Positions 16,830 through 26,029 of a stretch of 64,000 bases of DNA are shown one piece after another (within the stretch, counting starts at the first letter, position 1; the number at the start of each line of letters is the position of its first letter). Position numbers and translations under genes: made by a program. Origin of the DNA: an uncultured Granulosicoccaceae bacterium (GTDB taxonomy: Bacteria > Pseudomonadota > Gammaproteobacteria > Granulosicoccales > Granulosicoccaceae); contig CALHCI010000152.1 in the NCBI GenBank assembly GCA_937931165.1, positions 1 through 64,000 of the forward strand. The letters are read 5' to 3'. The notes beneath the pieces are model-generated. The model was not told the DNA's origin. It worked only from the letters and a program-made list of their open reading frames with translations, and did no database searches.

Positions 16830-18014
16830 TTACGGCTGCGGCGTTATTGTCACTCGCAATACTCGACCATTCAGACTGACTGACTGGCCACGACCGGCAA
16901 TACTACTCACCCTGGTATCAGGGTCTGCAGTACCAGTGTCCGCACCTGCCTGACGCTGCACCTGATTAGGTCCGGTGCCTGGTTCTTCATCTGCTTCAGT
17001 ACCAGCATCCCAGATGGCAATATCACTTTCTAACACCTCGCCGGATATTGGCTGACCGTCTACAAAAAGATCAATACTATTGTCAGCATCGGTTGTGGTG
17101 TAAAACCAGTCATTCGATGGTATGAACATAGTAACAAACGCAAACTTATCCCCTTCAATTGCCTGAAGCGTAAATTCATAAGCACCGCCCGGGCCGATCG
17201 GGCCCGGCGCGTCAGCACCGACAGGCGTGTTGAAGATTGCAGCGCCGGAAACAGCTGATGGATACGGTGCTGTGTTGCCATCTTCAGCCACCGCTTCGAG
17301 ACCTGCGTTGGCTGCATCTCTTGGTAACAACAACGGGCTGTCCGCATTGTTACGATGAACAATGTAGGCACCTGGAGATAATGGCACAGCCTGTGTGGTG
17401 CCATCTGATGCAACATTCAGCGTGTTGGTCGTTGAAATATTTTCCAGTCGAATGGTAAACGCTGTGGCATTACCTGCATCTATTTGCCCGCGTATTTCAC
17501 CCGCCCCGTTAGCTGCTGTGTGTACATTGAAGTAGAGTTCACCGCGATTAAACGCACCAATCTCTTCAGCGGTAAGCGCCCGGGCATCGGCAGGAACAGT
17601 CCAGGTTGAACCACCGTCATCGGAAGTGAGGCCAATAACTACAGGACCTGTGTCGCCAGCGAAACCACGATGAATATGCGCCATAACAGCAGGCCCTGTG
17701 AGATTACTGACGCCCAGTGTGGCCGTCACTACACCATTTGCATCGATGGACACGTCAGCCGAACCACTGGCACCGGCCGGCACCCCTGAAGGCGCCGGAA
17801 TTTCCTGTGCGGCATCAAGCACTACGGATACTGTTTGCACACCACCATTATCTGGTTGCTCGACATTATCGGTACCATTGCCAGTATCGGTGCCACTGCC
17901 AGTATCGGTAATCACGGGGTTATCATCACTATCGCAAGCGGCAAGCGCAAGCAGTGCAGAAAACGCCACCGCATATTTAGCGCTAAGACAGACAGCTTGA
18001 TTTCTTTTTAACAT
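16830..18014 (-). CDS. CHRD and spondin domain lipoprotein
   Basis: 394 residues. A lipoprotein signal peptide ends in LALAAC (Cys about residue 27), followed by a low-complexity Gly/Thr/Asp linker. A CHRD domain (residues about 60-180; AAQEIPAPSGVPAGASGSA, MAHIHRGFAGDTGPVVIGL, YFNVHTAANGAGEIRGQI) is followed by a spondin-N-like domain (about 182-390; FTIRLENIST, LSPGAYIVHRNN, FVTMFIPSNDWFY). Both domains are of eukaryote-like extracellular type and occur in secreted bacterial proteins of unknown function. Shine-Dalgarno AGGAG precedes the ATG. A long, gene-free region lies upstream. Confidence 0.85.
   Translation of the reverse strand: MLKRNQAVCLSAKYAVAFSALLALAACDSDDNPVITDTGSGTDTGNGTDNVEQPDNGGVQTVSVVLDAAQEIPAPSGVPAGASGSADVSIDANGVVTATLGVSNLTGPAVMAHIHRGFAGDTGPVVIGLTSDDGGSTWTVPADARALTAEEIGAFNRGELYFNVHTAANGAGEIRGQIDAGNATAFTIRLENISTTNTLNVASDGTTQAVPLSPGAYIVHRNNADSPLLLPRDAANAGLEAVAEDGNTAPYPSAVSGAAIFNTPVGADAPGPIGPGGAYEFTLQAIEGDKFAFVTMFIPSNDWFYTTTDADNSIDLFVDGQPISGEVLESDIAIWDAGTEADEEPGTGPNQVQRQAGADTGTADPDTRVSSIAGRGQSVSLNGRVLRVTITPQP
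17871..17906. repeat. 18-base imperfect tandem repeat in the linker of the CHRD lipoprotein gene
   Basis: Two 18-base copies (17871-17888 and 17889-17906) differ at two positions and encode the Gly-Thr-Asp-rich spacer after the lipid-bearing Cys. Likely a slippage-expanded linker. Confidence 0.6.
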
Positions 18015-18796
18015 GACTTATAGTCTCCTGATTTTCAGTTTAAGTAGAATATTTTTAATAACGTAAGCCTCGAGTTCTGCTCTATAAACAGGTAAAAGTG
18101 ACTCATAAAAATTGAATACATCGCCAACACTTTTCTATAGCATCAACGACCTACTCATTTATTAAATGGCTACTTATTCAGGCACCTTACAAAGCGCCGT
18201 ACCAAATACAGAGACAATCAACTCGAGCGTCACGTAATAAAAAACACATCAAAAGACTGCCTTATTCCTCGAATTATGGATTCAAATATCACGTTTTTAT
18301 AACAATTATCGAATGCGTATTTTCATTGAAAGTAACCTACTCTGATAGGCAGAATTGCACGACCAACTGAAAATCACACAACGACACTTCCTTTTAATGC
18401 TTCGCATAAAAAATTCAGTAAACTTCTATCACATGCATATAGCGATGCATTGAATTTTTCCTGACTTACGCAGTCACTCCCCTCAAAACCGACCACCTCT
18501 ACTGACAACCACACTCAAGTCTTTTCTAAAAAGACAATAAAACAAAAAGCAGACTGATCGACCTCCTTAAATGAGGTCATACGACGCAGACAGGAAAGTC
18601 TTACTGGAATAGTGAATTAGCAGGATGACGCTGGCAAGGATGACTATTCGGTCGGCGCACCCACTGAGGAGGCATCAGCTGGAGACTACCAATAGACGAG
18701 CTCCCGGTGATTACAACTGACGTGATGTATGATGAACTACGACAAGGAAGGGGATTGTTGCAGGGCAGTGCCTGCAACAGTAACTACAGCGGAAAT
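18015..18796. other. 782-base region without a recognisable gene
   Basis: AT-rich and without an ORF of 60 codons or more on either strand. It should contain the promoter of the CHRD lipoprotein gene at its left end and the 3' region of the anti-sigma gene at its right end. Visible structure: ATGCAT repeated at 18433-18438 and 18445-18450, and a GACCTC-N7-GAGGTC inverted repeat at 18560-18578. No RNA gene is recognised, but a small RNA cannot be excluded. Confidence 0.6.
18757..18778 (-). terminator. Hairpin after the first anti-sigma gene
   Basis: GTTGCAGG (18757-18764) pairs perfectly with CCTGCAAC (18771-18778) across a 6-base loop, 18 bases past the stop of the anti-sigma gene. The T run on the minus strand is weak. 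Confidence 0.5.
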
Positions 18797-19786
18797 TCAA
18801 CCACGAACAAAAAGATTTTTTGCAGTGTCGTAGAGTTCTGTCAATGACTCCGGAGACTCATTGGCAACGATCACAAATCGCTGATTGTCATTTATCCAGC
18901 TTGCTGTTCCCAGGCCATGTCGCTTGCCTATTTGCAGTGCAAGATTACCTTCACCGTTTGCCGGCATAAAACACAGCGCCAATGGCGTGTGCCCCGGCTT
19001 TGAGTAGACCAGCTGAATCAGGGTTTGCCCCTCATAGCCAAGCTCCTGTACTCGTGCGAAACGATAGCCGGATTGAGACAGATCAGGCACTGCAGCCTGC
19101 ATACCGGAAGCGGCCACCATTTTATCCAGCTTACTCAGTGCAGAGGGAAGATCTGTTTCGATGTGTTCGACAGTATTCGACACGTAGAGTGTCTGGTAGT
19201 CGGCAACGCGCTCTACCCAGGCAAGTTGCAGGTTACGCTCTGTTGATTGCTCTGCCTGAGTCACACCAGCTACTTTGGCGATCGATGACGCGGGTTTGCC
19301 TGTGTTAGCACCAATCAGAAATCCACCACCGACACACAGCATTAAACACGCAGCCTGCGCAGCATGCCGTGGCCACCCTTGTAGCGAGGGAAATATACCG
19401 ACAGGGTTTCGTTCAGATTGAATTGCAGTGACATTGTCACTTTGCATGACCTGCGACCTCTGCCCTGATGCTTCACTCTGCAGTGGTGTTTCACTCTGCA
19501 GTGGTGTTTTACCGGGCTCTGCCGGATTATCCGACGCTGCCTGATCAGTGTGAGTGCTTTGAGTTTTTTGCACCAGGTTTTTTATATCTGCACGCAGGCC
19601 GGCAGGTACCGGAGGCAAATCCTGTTGCGCGAAGGCAGTTTTAAACGACAGCCGCGATGCATCCAGAGCCGCCAGAGTGTCAGCAAGCTCCGCATCATGC
19701 CGGGCTGCCTCTTGCAGCTCTTTCTCGCGATCTTCGCTCAGCATTCTGTCTGCATACAACACCAGATCATCGTCTGTTAGCTTCAT
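18797..19786 (-). CDS. Anti-sigma factor, membrane-anchored (copy 1)
   Basis: 329 residues. The N-terminal 60 residues (DDDLVLYADRMLSEDREKEL, LAALDASRLSFKTAF) are the anti-sigma helical domain; no HxxxCxxC zinc motif is present. One membrane helix follows at about residues 145-165 (AACLMLCVGGGFLIGA), and a C-terminal periplasmic domain contains YQTLYVSNTV and LGYEGQTLIQLVYS. It probably holds the ECF sigma factor until a signal arrives outside. The ATG overlaps the sigma stop (ATGA) and has GGAG upstream. It is clearly paralogous to the gene at 20585-21430, with LPPVP, FARVQELG and LALCFMPA in both. Confidence 0.83.
   Translation of the reverse strand: MKLTDDDLVLYADRMLSEDREKELQEAARHDAELADTLAALDASRLSFKTAFAQQDLPPVPAGLRADIKNLVQKTQSTHTDQAASDNPAEPGKTPLQSETPLQSEASGQRSQVMQSDNVTAIQSERNPVGIFPSLQGWPRHAAQAACLMLCVGGGFLIGANTGKPASSIAKVAGVTQAEQSTERNLQLAWVERVADYQTLYVSNTVEHIETDLPSALSKLDKMVAASGMQAAVPDLSQSGYRFARVQELGYEGQTLIQLVYSKPGHTPLALCFMPANGEGNLALQIGKRHGLGTASWINDNQRFVIVANESPESLTELYDTAKNLFVRG
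19472..19507. repeat. Perfect 18-base tandem duplication in the anti-sigma linker
   Basis: Two identical 18-base units (19472-19489, 19490-19507) encode a doubled six-residue linker (TPLQSE TPLQSE) between the sigma-binding domain and the membrane helix. The paralogue lacks this stretch. A recent slippage event is likely. Confidence 0.75.
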
Positions 19787-20361
19787 ACCTTGCTCCTTGA
19801 CTCAGTCGATGCAACCGGATTTTCAGACCGGGTATTCTCAATTTGCATATGGCCAATGGCTACTCGTGCACGCGCTAATCTGCTCATAACCGTGCCAATA
19901 GGAATTTCCAATATATCAGCAGCCTCCTGATAGGTACACTCTTCAACCAGCACCAGCAATATAACCAGTCTCTGTGCTTCCGGGAGTTTTTCAACTGCCT
20001 CACACACTTGCTGCAGGTAAACCTGTGTTTGCGCTGAATCAGAAGAAGTCTCGCTGGTTAGCGGGTAAATTTGCCCGGTGGCAGTCTCAATAGTAGAAGA
20101 AGCAGTATCGAGGGAGTCGTGCGCACGTATTTTTCTGGATCGTAGCTCATTGAGCCAGATGCGGTGCTGTATCTGGAAAAGCCAGCTGCGAAACTTACCC
20201 TGGGCGCTATAGTTGTGCCGCTGCTCCAATGCACGGACACAGGTTCTCTGCACCAGATCTGCAGCATCGTCGGAGTTGCCAGTCAAGCGCAGTCCAAATC
20301 GCCACAAGGCTTCTAACTCAAACTCCAGTGATGCTGCTACATCATGAGGTACAGTCTTCAT
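19783..20361 (-). CDS. ECF sigma-70 factor (copy 1)
   Basis: 192 residues from the ATG at 20361; a TTG six codons upstream (20379) is also open. Region 2 is intact: LWRFGLRLTGNSDDAADLVQRT, then FRSWLFQIQHRIWLNELRSR. Region 4 has LPEAQRLVILLVLVEECTYQ and AADILEIPIGTVMSRLARAR, the helix-turn-helix that reads the -35 element. It lies upstream of, and overlaps by 4 bases, its cognate anti-sigma gene. About 200 bases separate it from the second pair upstream, so it can have its own promoter. Confidence 0.88.
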   Translation of the reverse strand: MKTVPHDVAASLEFELEALWRFGLRLTGNSDDAADLVQRTCVRALEQRHNYSAQGKFRSWLFQIQHRIWLNELRSRKIRAHDSLDTASSTIETATGQIYPLTSETSSDSAQTQVYLQQVCEAVEKLPEAQRLVILLVLVEECTYQEAADILEIPIGTVMSRLARARVAIGHMQIENTRSENPVASTESRSKV

Positions 20362-20531
20362 AAACCAGAAGTTCTTCAACGCCCGTTAACATCTTGCTCG
20401 ACGATAAACATCAATTTAAGAAGGCGTTGAAAACGCACAGAGCCTATGACAACAAACACACAGGGCAGTTCGGAAAGACTAGAAATAACATGCTGCCAGC
20501 TACGACAACTTCTCAGGTTTACCAATACAAC

Positions 20532-20556
20532 GTTGGCACGGAACAGCCATGCCAAC
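20532..20556. terminator. Strong hairpin between the two sigma/anti-sigma operons
   Basis: GTTGGCACGG (20532-20541) pairs with CCATGCCAAC (20547-20556): a 10-bp stem with one mismatched position (G-T on the minus-strand RNA) and a 5-base loop. It lies about 30 bases past the stop of the second anti-sigma gene on the minus strand. No T run follows, so it may attenuate rather than end transcription. Confidence 0.5.
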
Positions 20557-20584
20557 CGTTTATAGCTTACCTTTAATCGCCGAC

Positions 20585-21430
20585 TCATGTTTCAGGAAAT
20601 TCCGCTCGAATACTACTGTAGATACTTCGCAGTACACCTTCTGACTCATCACCGACCAACACAAAGCGCTGGTCGTTGACAATCCAGTCTGCCGCGGTGA
20701 GATGTGCATAAGGCGCAACCCTGAGTACCGCTTCTGATTCTCCGCCAGCTGGCATAAAACACAACGCCAGAGGAATATGACCTTCCCTGGTATATATTAA
20801 CTGAACCAGTGGCTGCCCCTCGAAACCCAGCTCTTGTATTCGGGCAAATTCATAACCGGCCTGGGTAAGATCCGGAATATGAATAGCCATACCGGTTGAT
20901 ACTGCCAGCTCATCAATAGCATGCATTGCCGCAGGCCAGTCAACTTCGATATCTAAAGTTGTATTTGCAACATACAGCGATTGGTAGTTCGCCACACGCT
21001 CTACCCAGGTAAGCTGACCACTACGTTGCTGCGCTTTGACAGGGCTGCCTGACATTAGCGGTTGATGTGACGTGACCCCTACTGTGTAACCAACACCAAT
21101 ACAGGCAACCAGACACAGCGCTTTTAAAAGGTCTTGGAACAGCGAGTGGCGGCTCCGACGCTGTGGACTGGAATACATATTTTCTCCAGGCCGGTAGGCC
21201 TCTCGCACCACATTAGACCAGTCATGCACATTGCTGCGCAGGCTGTCTGGTACCGGTGGTAACGTCTGATGATCAAAAGCCGACTTGAAAGGCAGGCGTG
21301 ATGCTTCCAGAGCCTTCAGTGTATTCGCCACTGATGAGTTTGTTTCGGCAATACCCAGCAGTTGCTGTTTACGATCCGGACTGAGTAATCCATCCGCGTA
21401 CAGAACCAGATCAGTGTCGGTGAAATTCAT
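20585..21430 (-). CDS. Anti-sigma factor, membrane-anchored (copy 2)
   Basis: 281 residues from the ATG at 21430, which overlaps the sigma stop (ATGA), exactly as in copy 1; a TTG at 21439 is less likely. N-terminal sigma-binding domain (TDLVLYADGLLSPDRKQQLL, ALEASRLPFKSAF), one membrane helix (about residues 100-120, ALCLVACIGVGYTVGV) and a C-terminal domain with YQSLYVANTTL and LALCFMPAGGE. It is about 48 residues shorter than copy 1, the missing part being mainly the linker. The pair probably arose by tandem duplication. Confidence 0.82.
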   Translation of the reverse strand: MNFTDTDLVLYADGLLSPDRKQQLLGIAETNSSVANTLKALEASRLPFKSAFDHQTLPPVPDSLRSNVHDWSNVVREAYRPGENMYSSPQRRSRHSLFQDLLKALCLVACIGVGYTVGVTSHQPLMSGSPVKAQQRSGQLTWVERVANYQSLYVANTTLDIEVDWPAAMHAIDELAVSTGMAIHIPDLTQAGYEFARIQELGFEGQPLVQLIYTREGHIPLALCFMPAGGESEAVLRVAPYAHLTAADWIVNDQRFVLVGDESEGVLRSIYSSIRAEFPET

Positions 21431-21945
21431 TTTGCCCAACCAACATTTGCCTGAGTCCGTTCAACCGACTCCCGGGTTTCCTGCCAATACAGACCAATGG
21501 ATACCCGGGCTCGCACCAATCGGCTCATTAAGGTGCTGATGGAGACATTCAAAATATCTGCTGCCTCGCTGTATGAGAATTCTTCAACACATACCAGCAG
21601 CACCACTAGCCGCTGAGCCTCTGGCAACTGATTGATCACGTTGCACAAATCCCTGCCGGAGCTCGAATCTGACGGATATGTGATGTCCGGTTCGATTTCT
21701 GTCAGCATTTGAAGCGGGCGGGATCTCAGTTCGTCACACCAGATCCGGTACTGCAAACCAAACAGCGCAAGTCGAAACCGTTGACTGGACGCATACTGAC
21801 ACTGCTGTTCATTAGCCCTGGTACAGGTCTTACTAACCAGCATCCGGGCATTTTCAGCATTTTCTGTCAGACGCAACGCGAATCGCCAAATCGCGTCCAG
21901 CTCGCGCTCTATCATCGCATTCAAAGGGAGGGTTTGATGTTCCAT
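21427..21945 (-). CDS. ECF-like sigma factor, degenerate region 2 (copy 2)
   Basis: 172 residues. Region 4 is well kept (LPEAQRLVVLLVCVEEFSYS, AADILNVSISTLMSRLVRAR). Region 2 has lost hallmark residues: where copy 1 has DDAADLVQ this has ENARMLVS, and where copy 1 has FRSWLF it has FRLALF, so core RNA polymerase or -10 recognition may be altered. AGGTG precedes the ATG. It forms an operon with its own anti-sigma gene. It may be a working divergent sigma factor or one that now acts only as a decoy or regulator. Confidence 0.8.
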   Translation of the reverse strand: MEHQTLPLNAMIERELDAIWRFALRLTENAENARMLVSKTCTRANEQQCQYASSQRFRLALFGLQYRIWCDELRSRPLQMLTEIEPDITYPSDSSSGRDLCNVINQLPEAQRLVVLLVCVEEFSYSEAADILNVSISTLMSRLVRARVSIGLYWQETRESVERTQANVGWAK

Positions 21946-22111
21946 GGTAGTGAAACACCTGCCGGCACCGGGTTATTCCATAGAGGTGACAATGACTTGC
22001 CACCGATTTCGAGGAGTTGAAAAACCTGTGTTCAATTTACTGGCAACGCGAATCACAGATCTCTCATCGAACTGTGTTAACACCAGTTGTCAGTATTCTT
22101 CGGTAACGAGA

Positions 22112-25100
22112 CTATCGTTCGAAGGTATAAATGAGGTCTGCGCTGGACACATCGCTCTTCGCTGCAATCAGAGATAACAACTCGGTGAATTTGTATCGCA
22201 GATTATAGGTTTTTGATTTACTGATCAGATCGATACCATAGCTGACATATAAATCCGGCGTGATGTACTTACCCAGCGTGTAGCTAACGCCGGCTGTACC
22301 TACCGGTCTGCCAAGAAGAATATAAGAGAGGGTATTAGCATCGGTTTGTGCCGGGTCGGATTGCAGTTGTAATAACGGCGCTTGTGCTGTCCCGCGGATT
22401 CTTGCACCGGCTTTAACTTCGTACGCTGGTACCTCACGCGCAACATCGAGCTCCAGCGCCGGGTTGGTTACCGGACCACCGCCAAACAGGATACGACCAC
22501 TCTCCATAGTGAGTTTTTGACCGTAAACCAAAAAGTCACCACTGACCACCTCGATAGCACCGACGCCTGTTGGCACACCACCCGGCTGTTGTTCAATGGT
22601 TACCGCACCGGCTAACGCACCGTCGAACTGGCCGGCCTTGACGCGGATGTCATCACCGAGCGTTACTTCAACATTGATTGTCATGCGACTGGCATCTGAT
22701 TGTGCATCAGTGTCGTTGTCGTTGTTTACCAGTACCACATCGGGGGATTCTCTGACCAATGCGGCTTCCGCACCCGCCTGATAAAAAGCGGTCGGCACAT
22801 GCAACTTGCCAGTAATCGTTATGTCGTCACCCTTTTTTATTACCCGCAAGTCTGGACTGACCAGCAGGCGTTGATTTTTAGCATTGGCAACCTGAAAGTT
22901 CTCGCCTTTAATCGTGACATCAGCGTCCTGGGTGGCTGGATCAAATTTGCCATTCAGATCGATCTTGCCATCACCGGATACGGCGCTGCCACTGAGGATT
23001 AAACCGCCCTTGCCATCGCTGCGCGCCACCACTTTACCGTCGATCAGTTTCATTGCAACCGATGGTACTTCCAGCACTAAGGCATCGAGATCAGAATCAC
23101 CAATCACTTTGGGAGCATCCACTGTCCCTGCAAGCTGCATGGATGTATTGAGTGAACCCTTGAATGAGTCGAGCCCCGGTGCAAAGGCACTGAATAGCGC
23201 AAGGTCTTTCAGATCTGTTTTAACCGAACCGCTCAGGTTCCTGGCACCGGACAATTCACCTATATTTGCGACGGATGATAACGTGCCGATTTCACCGAGG
23301 TTGAGATCGACGCGTGACTTCAGACTGTCATCTGAATAATCAAACTCGACCGTGTTTTCTCCAAGTGTTGTCGTGCGCGGCTCTCCTGCGTCCAGGTAAT
23401 CGAGCTGTCCACCGGGAAGCGCAAGTGCGCCTTTAACGACCGGTGCACCACCTGGCCTGACAGACAGATCTACCTGCCCGCTCACTAACGCGTCGAGGGT
23501 GATGTCTGGTGGCAGGTAATCTTTAAAACGAAGCGTATCCAGTGACGTAATATCAACGATTGATTCAACACCGTTTTTTTCATCCCACGAAGCATCAATA
23601 CATACTTTGCTCGGCTTGCTCTCCAAACAAACGGCGCTGGCATTAACTCCGTTAGCGCTTGCCGTTACCGGTACGGGTTGTTGCAGCACCCAGTCGCCAA
23701 ACTCTGTGTCGGTCAGATCGAGTTGTTCAAGGGTACCCTGCCAGGCATTGTCCTTTACTCTTCCAGTTGCGTTCAGGGCAAAATCAACCAGCTCACTGTC
23801 AGCGGTTATCACTGCGCTGTGCTCGGCAGGAGTTCCCTGCCCACTGACACTGACCTTACTCACTACCTGGCCGGCGGCCTCAACATCTTTCAGATCCAGT
23901 TTGAAGGTCGACTTCTCACCACCGCTAAGATCAATGACTCCTGTGCCTTCGCCACTCACTATACTTACAGCGTCGGACTTCAAACTATCAATGGCCAGTG
24001 TAAATTCTGACATTGGCGTCGCACGTGTACCCGAAACAACACCGGCTACTTTAATATCACCCTGTACCCCGGGTACCAGACTACCGATAGATTGAGCGTT
24101 GAGATCCCAGTTCAAGTCGAGAGATTCACCCACTGTTCCATTAGCATTGACTGACACTGCACCAGCGCCAAGCACCAGTTGCTTAATATTGGTAGTGCCC
24201 TTGTCTATAACGATGACACCGGAGCCTGACAACGGTTGATTACGATAAGACCCGGTGACTTCTTTTAAAGTGGTTTCAACAGATAATCCATCATTTCCCA
24301 GTTGCCCGCTGCTATTTAAAGCAAACCCTACATCTCCTTGCAGGCCCGGCCACTTCTCGGCAGGGTTCAGCCCGTTGCCCGTTAAGTCAATTTGCCAATC
24401 CGGTTGGGGCGCCCAACTCGCGAGACCGGCGCCGGTAATTACACCTGCCAGGGTTTCTCCTTTTAATGTAATCTCACTTAGCTGTTGCTGATCACCGAGC
24501 GCTGACAGATTCCAATTACCTTCAGGAACCTGTGCCCCCTCAACTTCAATTTCTGCTCCGACACGGTAACCGTCAAAAGGACCGTCAACGGTAAAGCTGC
24601 CTTGCGGTATGTTGATCAGGGCGTCGCCCTGGGGCACCACTAAAGGCCAACTAAATTGCGTAAGATCACCTTCCAGTGCAACACTGGATTGCGCTACATT
24701 CACTTGACCATTAACTATAATAGCGGCTTCTTCATTACCGGTATTAATTTGCAATGAGTTAATGGCAATAATATCCGGCGTACGTGTAATACTGGCATCT
24801 ACCACCAGATCACCCACTTCAGGTTGCGAGATATCTATCGTTGAAACAACTTGCAGGTTGTCGGGCACACCGGTAACTTTCAGTTGTCCCTTGGGGCTTT
24901 GTGTCACCAGCGCCTGTTCCTGTGGCAACGGCCAACGCAGATCCTGCCAGCTAACGGTGATGTCGCTGTTCAAATCAGACAGCGCAAGACTGCCTTGTGC
25001 GGACAGATTGGTTGGTGAATCCTCGAACATTAATTGAAGCTGTTTAATATTCAGCGCTTCGAGGTCCCCCTGCAAATCGTAGTTACTATCTACTTCACCA

Positions 25101-26023
25101 GTCACCGGATGACGCGTCTGCAGAGCACCACTGACGGAGTAATCCTGCAATGAACCGGTGCTGTTCGCGTTAACCGTTAAAGGTATACCACTGGCGGCCG
25201 GGGCAAACACGCCGAGATCATCCGAATTAATAGCGATGTTTGCCAGCCACGATAACTCGGCGGTGACATCATTCACTTCTGCATCAACGATAACGGACAA
25301 TGGCTCAGCAGCACCCGGCCCGGTTACCTGATGATTGACTACCAGAGATTTGGTCGTACCGGTGACACTGCCAGTACCACTAAACTGTCCTAATTGTTTA
25401 TGGGTAAACTGCCATTGCGGCTCAAGGTTAACCGGCCAGTCACCGGAGGTATCCAGCGACCCGTTCATTGATATCTGCAGCTGTGGTGAAGCAACCTGCA
25501 AGTCCACTAACTTCAAAGAACTCTGCTGACCTTGTGCGGTAAGCTTAATATCATCAATGACAAATGGTTCAGTTGCACCAAATGGATAAATATTTAACGC
25601 ACTAATGTGCATGTTTTTTATATCCGCACTAACCGGTAACGCAAGATCGCGCAGCTGGAAAGGCTGGGATTCGCCTTGCTTCTCAGACGGCGGCGGCAGA
25701 TAAATATCCACGCCCTGCAAAGATAGATCATCAACCTGAACCGAGCGGCTGAGTAGTTTTTTTGGTTTCCAGTCGAAGCGGGCTTCGTTGATTTTGACTG
25801 ATGCGCCACCCTCGTTAATATAGGAAACGTCTTCAAACCTGGCGGGCCCTATTAACGCCCCGGAGGACTTTCCAACCACCAATTCTCCTGTGGCATAGCT
25901 CTGCCCCAGTGAAAACAATCGCTGCAGACCACCATGTGTCATGGTTACATAGGCCAGCACTGCAAGCAGCAACAACAAAACCAATAGCAGCAACAGCCCA
26001 ACGCGTTTTAATACGGCCATCAT
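22112..26023 (-). CDS. tamB: Translocation and assembly module subunit TamB
   Basis: 1303 residues. A single N-terminal inner-membrane helix (MMAVLKRVGLLLLLVLLLLL onward) is followed by a very long repetitive beta-strand-rich body (AsmA/DUF490-type beta-taco) and the conserved C-terminal TamB domain (RILFGGGPVTNPALELDVAR, LSYILLGRPVG). TamB spans the periplasm and works with TamA in outer-membrane protein insertion and lipid transport. Its ribosome site AGGAGCGC overlaps the tamA stop, so it is coupled to tamA, 6 bases upstream. Two adjacent ATGs are available. Confidence 0.93.
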   Translation of the reverse strand: MMAVLKRVGLLLLLVLLLLLAVLAYVTMTHGGLQRLFSLGQSYATGELVVGKSSGALIGPARFEDVSYINEGGASVKINEARFDWKPKKLLSRSVQVDDLSLQGVDIYLPPPSEKQGESQPFQLRDLALPVSADIKNMHISALNIYPFGATEPFVIDDIKLTAQGQQSSLKLVDLQVASPQLQISMNGSLDTSGDWPVNLEPQWQFTHKQLGQFSGTGSVTGTTKSLVVNHQVTGPGAAEPLSVIVDAEVNDVTAELSWLANIAINSDDLGVFAPAASGIPLTVNANSTGSLQDYSVSGALQTRHPVTGEVDSNYDLQGDLEALNIKQLQLMFEDSPTNLSAQGSLALSDLNSDITVSWQDLRWPLPQEQALVTQSPKGQLKVTGVPDNLQVVSTIDISQPEVGDLVVDASITRTPDIIAINSLQINTGNEEAAIIVNGQVNVAQSSVALEGDLTQFSWPLVVPQGDALINIPQGSFTVDGPFDGYRVGAEIEVEGAQVPEGNWNLSALGDQQQLSEITLKGETLAGVITGAGLASWAPQPDWQIDLTGNGLNPAEKWPGLQGDVGFALNSSGQLGNDGLSVETTLKEVTGSYRNQPLSGSGVIVIDKGTTNIKQLVLGAGAVSVNANGTVGESLDLNWDLNAQSIGSLVPGVQGDIKVAGVVSGTRATPMSEFTLAIDSLKSDAVSIVSGEGTGVIDLSGGEKSTFKLDLKDVEAAGQVVSKVSVSGQGTPAEHSAVITADSELVDFALNATGRVKDNAWQGTLEQLDLTDTEFGDWVLQQPVPVTASANGVNASAVCLESKPSKVCIDASWDEKNGVESIVDITSLDTLRFKDYLPPDITLDALVSGQVDLSVRPGGAPVVKGALALPGGQLDYLDAGEPRTTTLGENTVEFDYSDDSLKSRVDLNLGEIGTLSSVANIGELSGARNLSGSVKTDLKDLALFSAFAPGLDSFKGSLNTSMQLAGTVDAPKVIGDSDLDALVLEVPSVAMKLIDGKVVARSDGKGGLILSGSAVSGDGKIDLNGKFDPATQDADVTIKGENFQVANAKNQRLLVSPDLRVIKKGDDITITGKLHVPTAFYQAGAEAALVRESPDVVLVNNDNDTDAQSDASRMTINVEVTLGDDIRVKAGQFDGALAGAVTIEQQPGGVPTGVGAIEVVSGDFLVYGQKLTMESGRILFGGGPVTNPALELDVAREVPAYEVKAGARIRGTAQAPLLQLQSDPAQTDANTLSYILLGRPVGTAGVSYTLGKYITPDLYVSYGIDLISKSKTYNLRYKFTELLSLIAAKSDVSSADLIYTFER

Positions 26024-26029
26024 GCGCTC

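Noticed and set aside
20376-20588. 70-codon minus-strand frame between the two sigma/anti-sigma operons, with an ATGA overlap at its start
   Set aside because: The overlap is tempting, but the product is an odd basic-hydrophobic peptide, it spans the hairpin at 20532-20556, and nothing like it follows the other anti-sigma gene.
22914-24095. Plus-strand frames of up to 162 codons inside tamB
   Set aside because: Ser/Thr/Pro-rich shadows caused by the repetitive composition of tamB; no start context.
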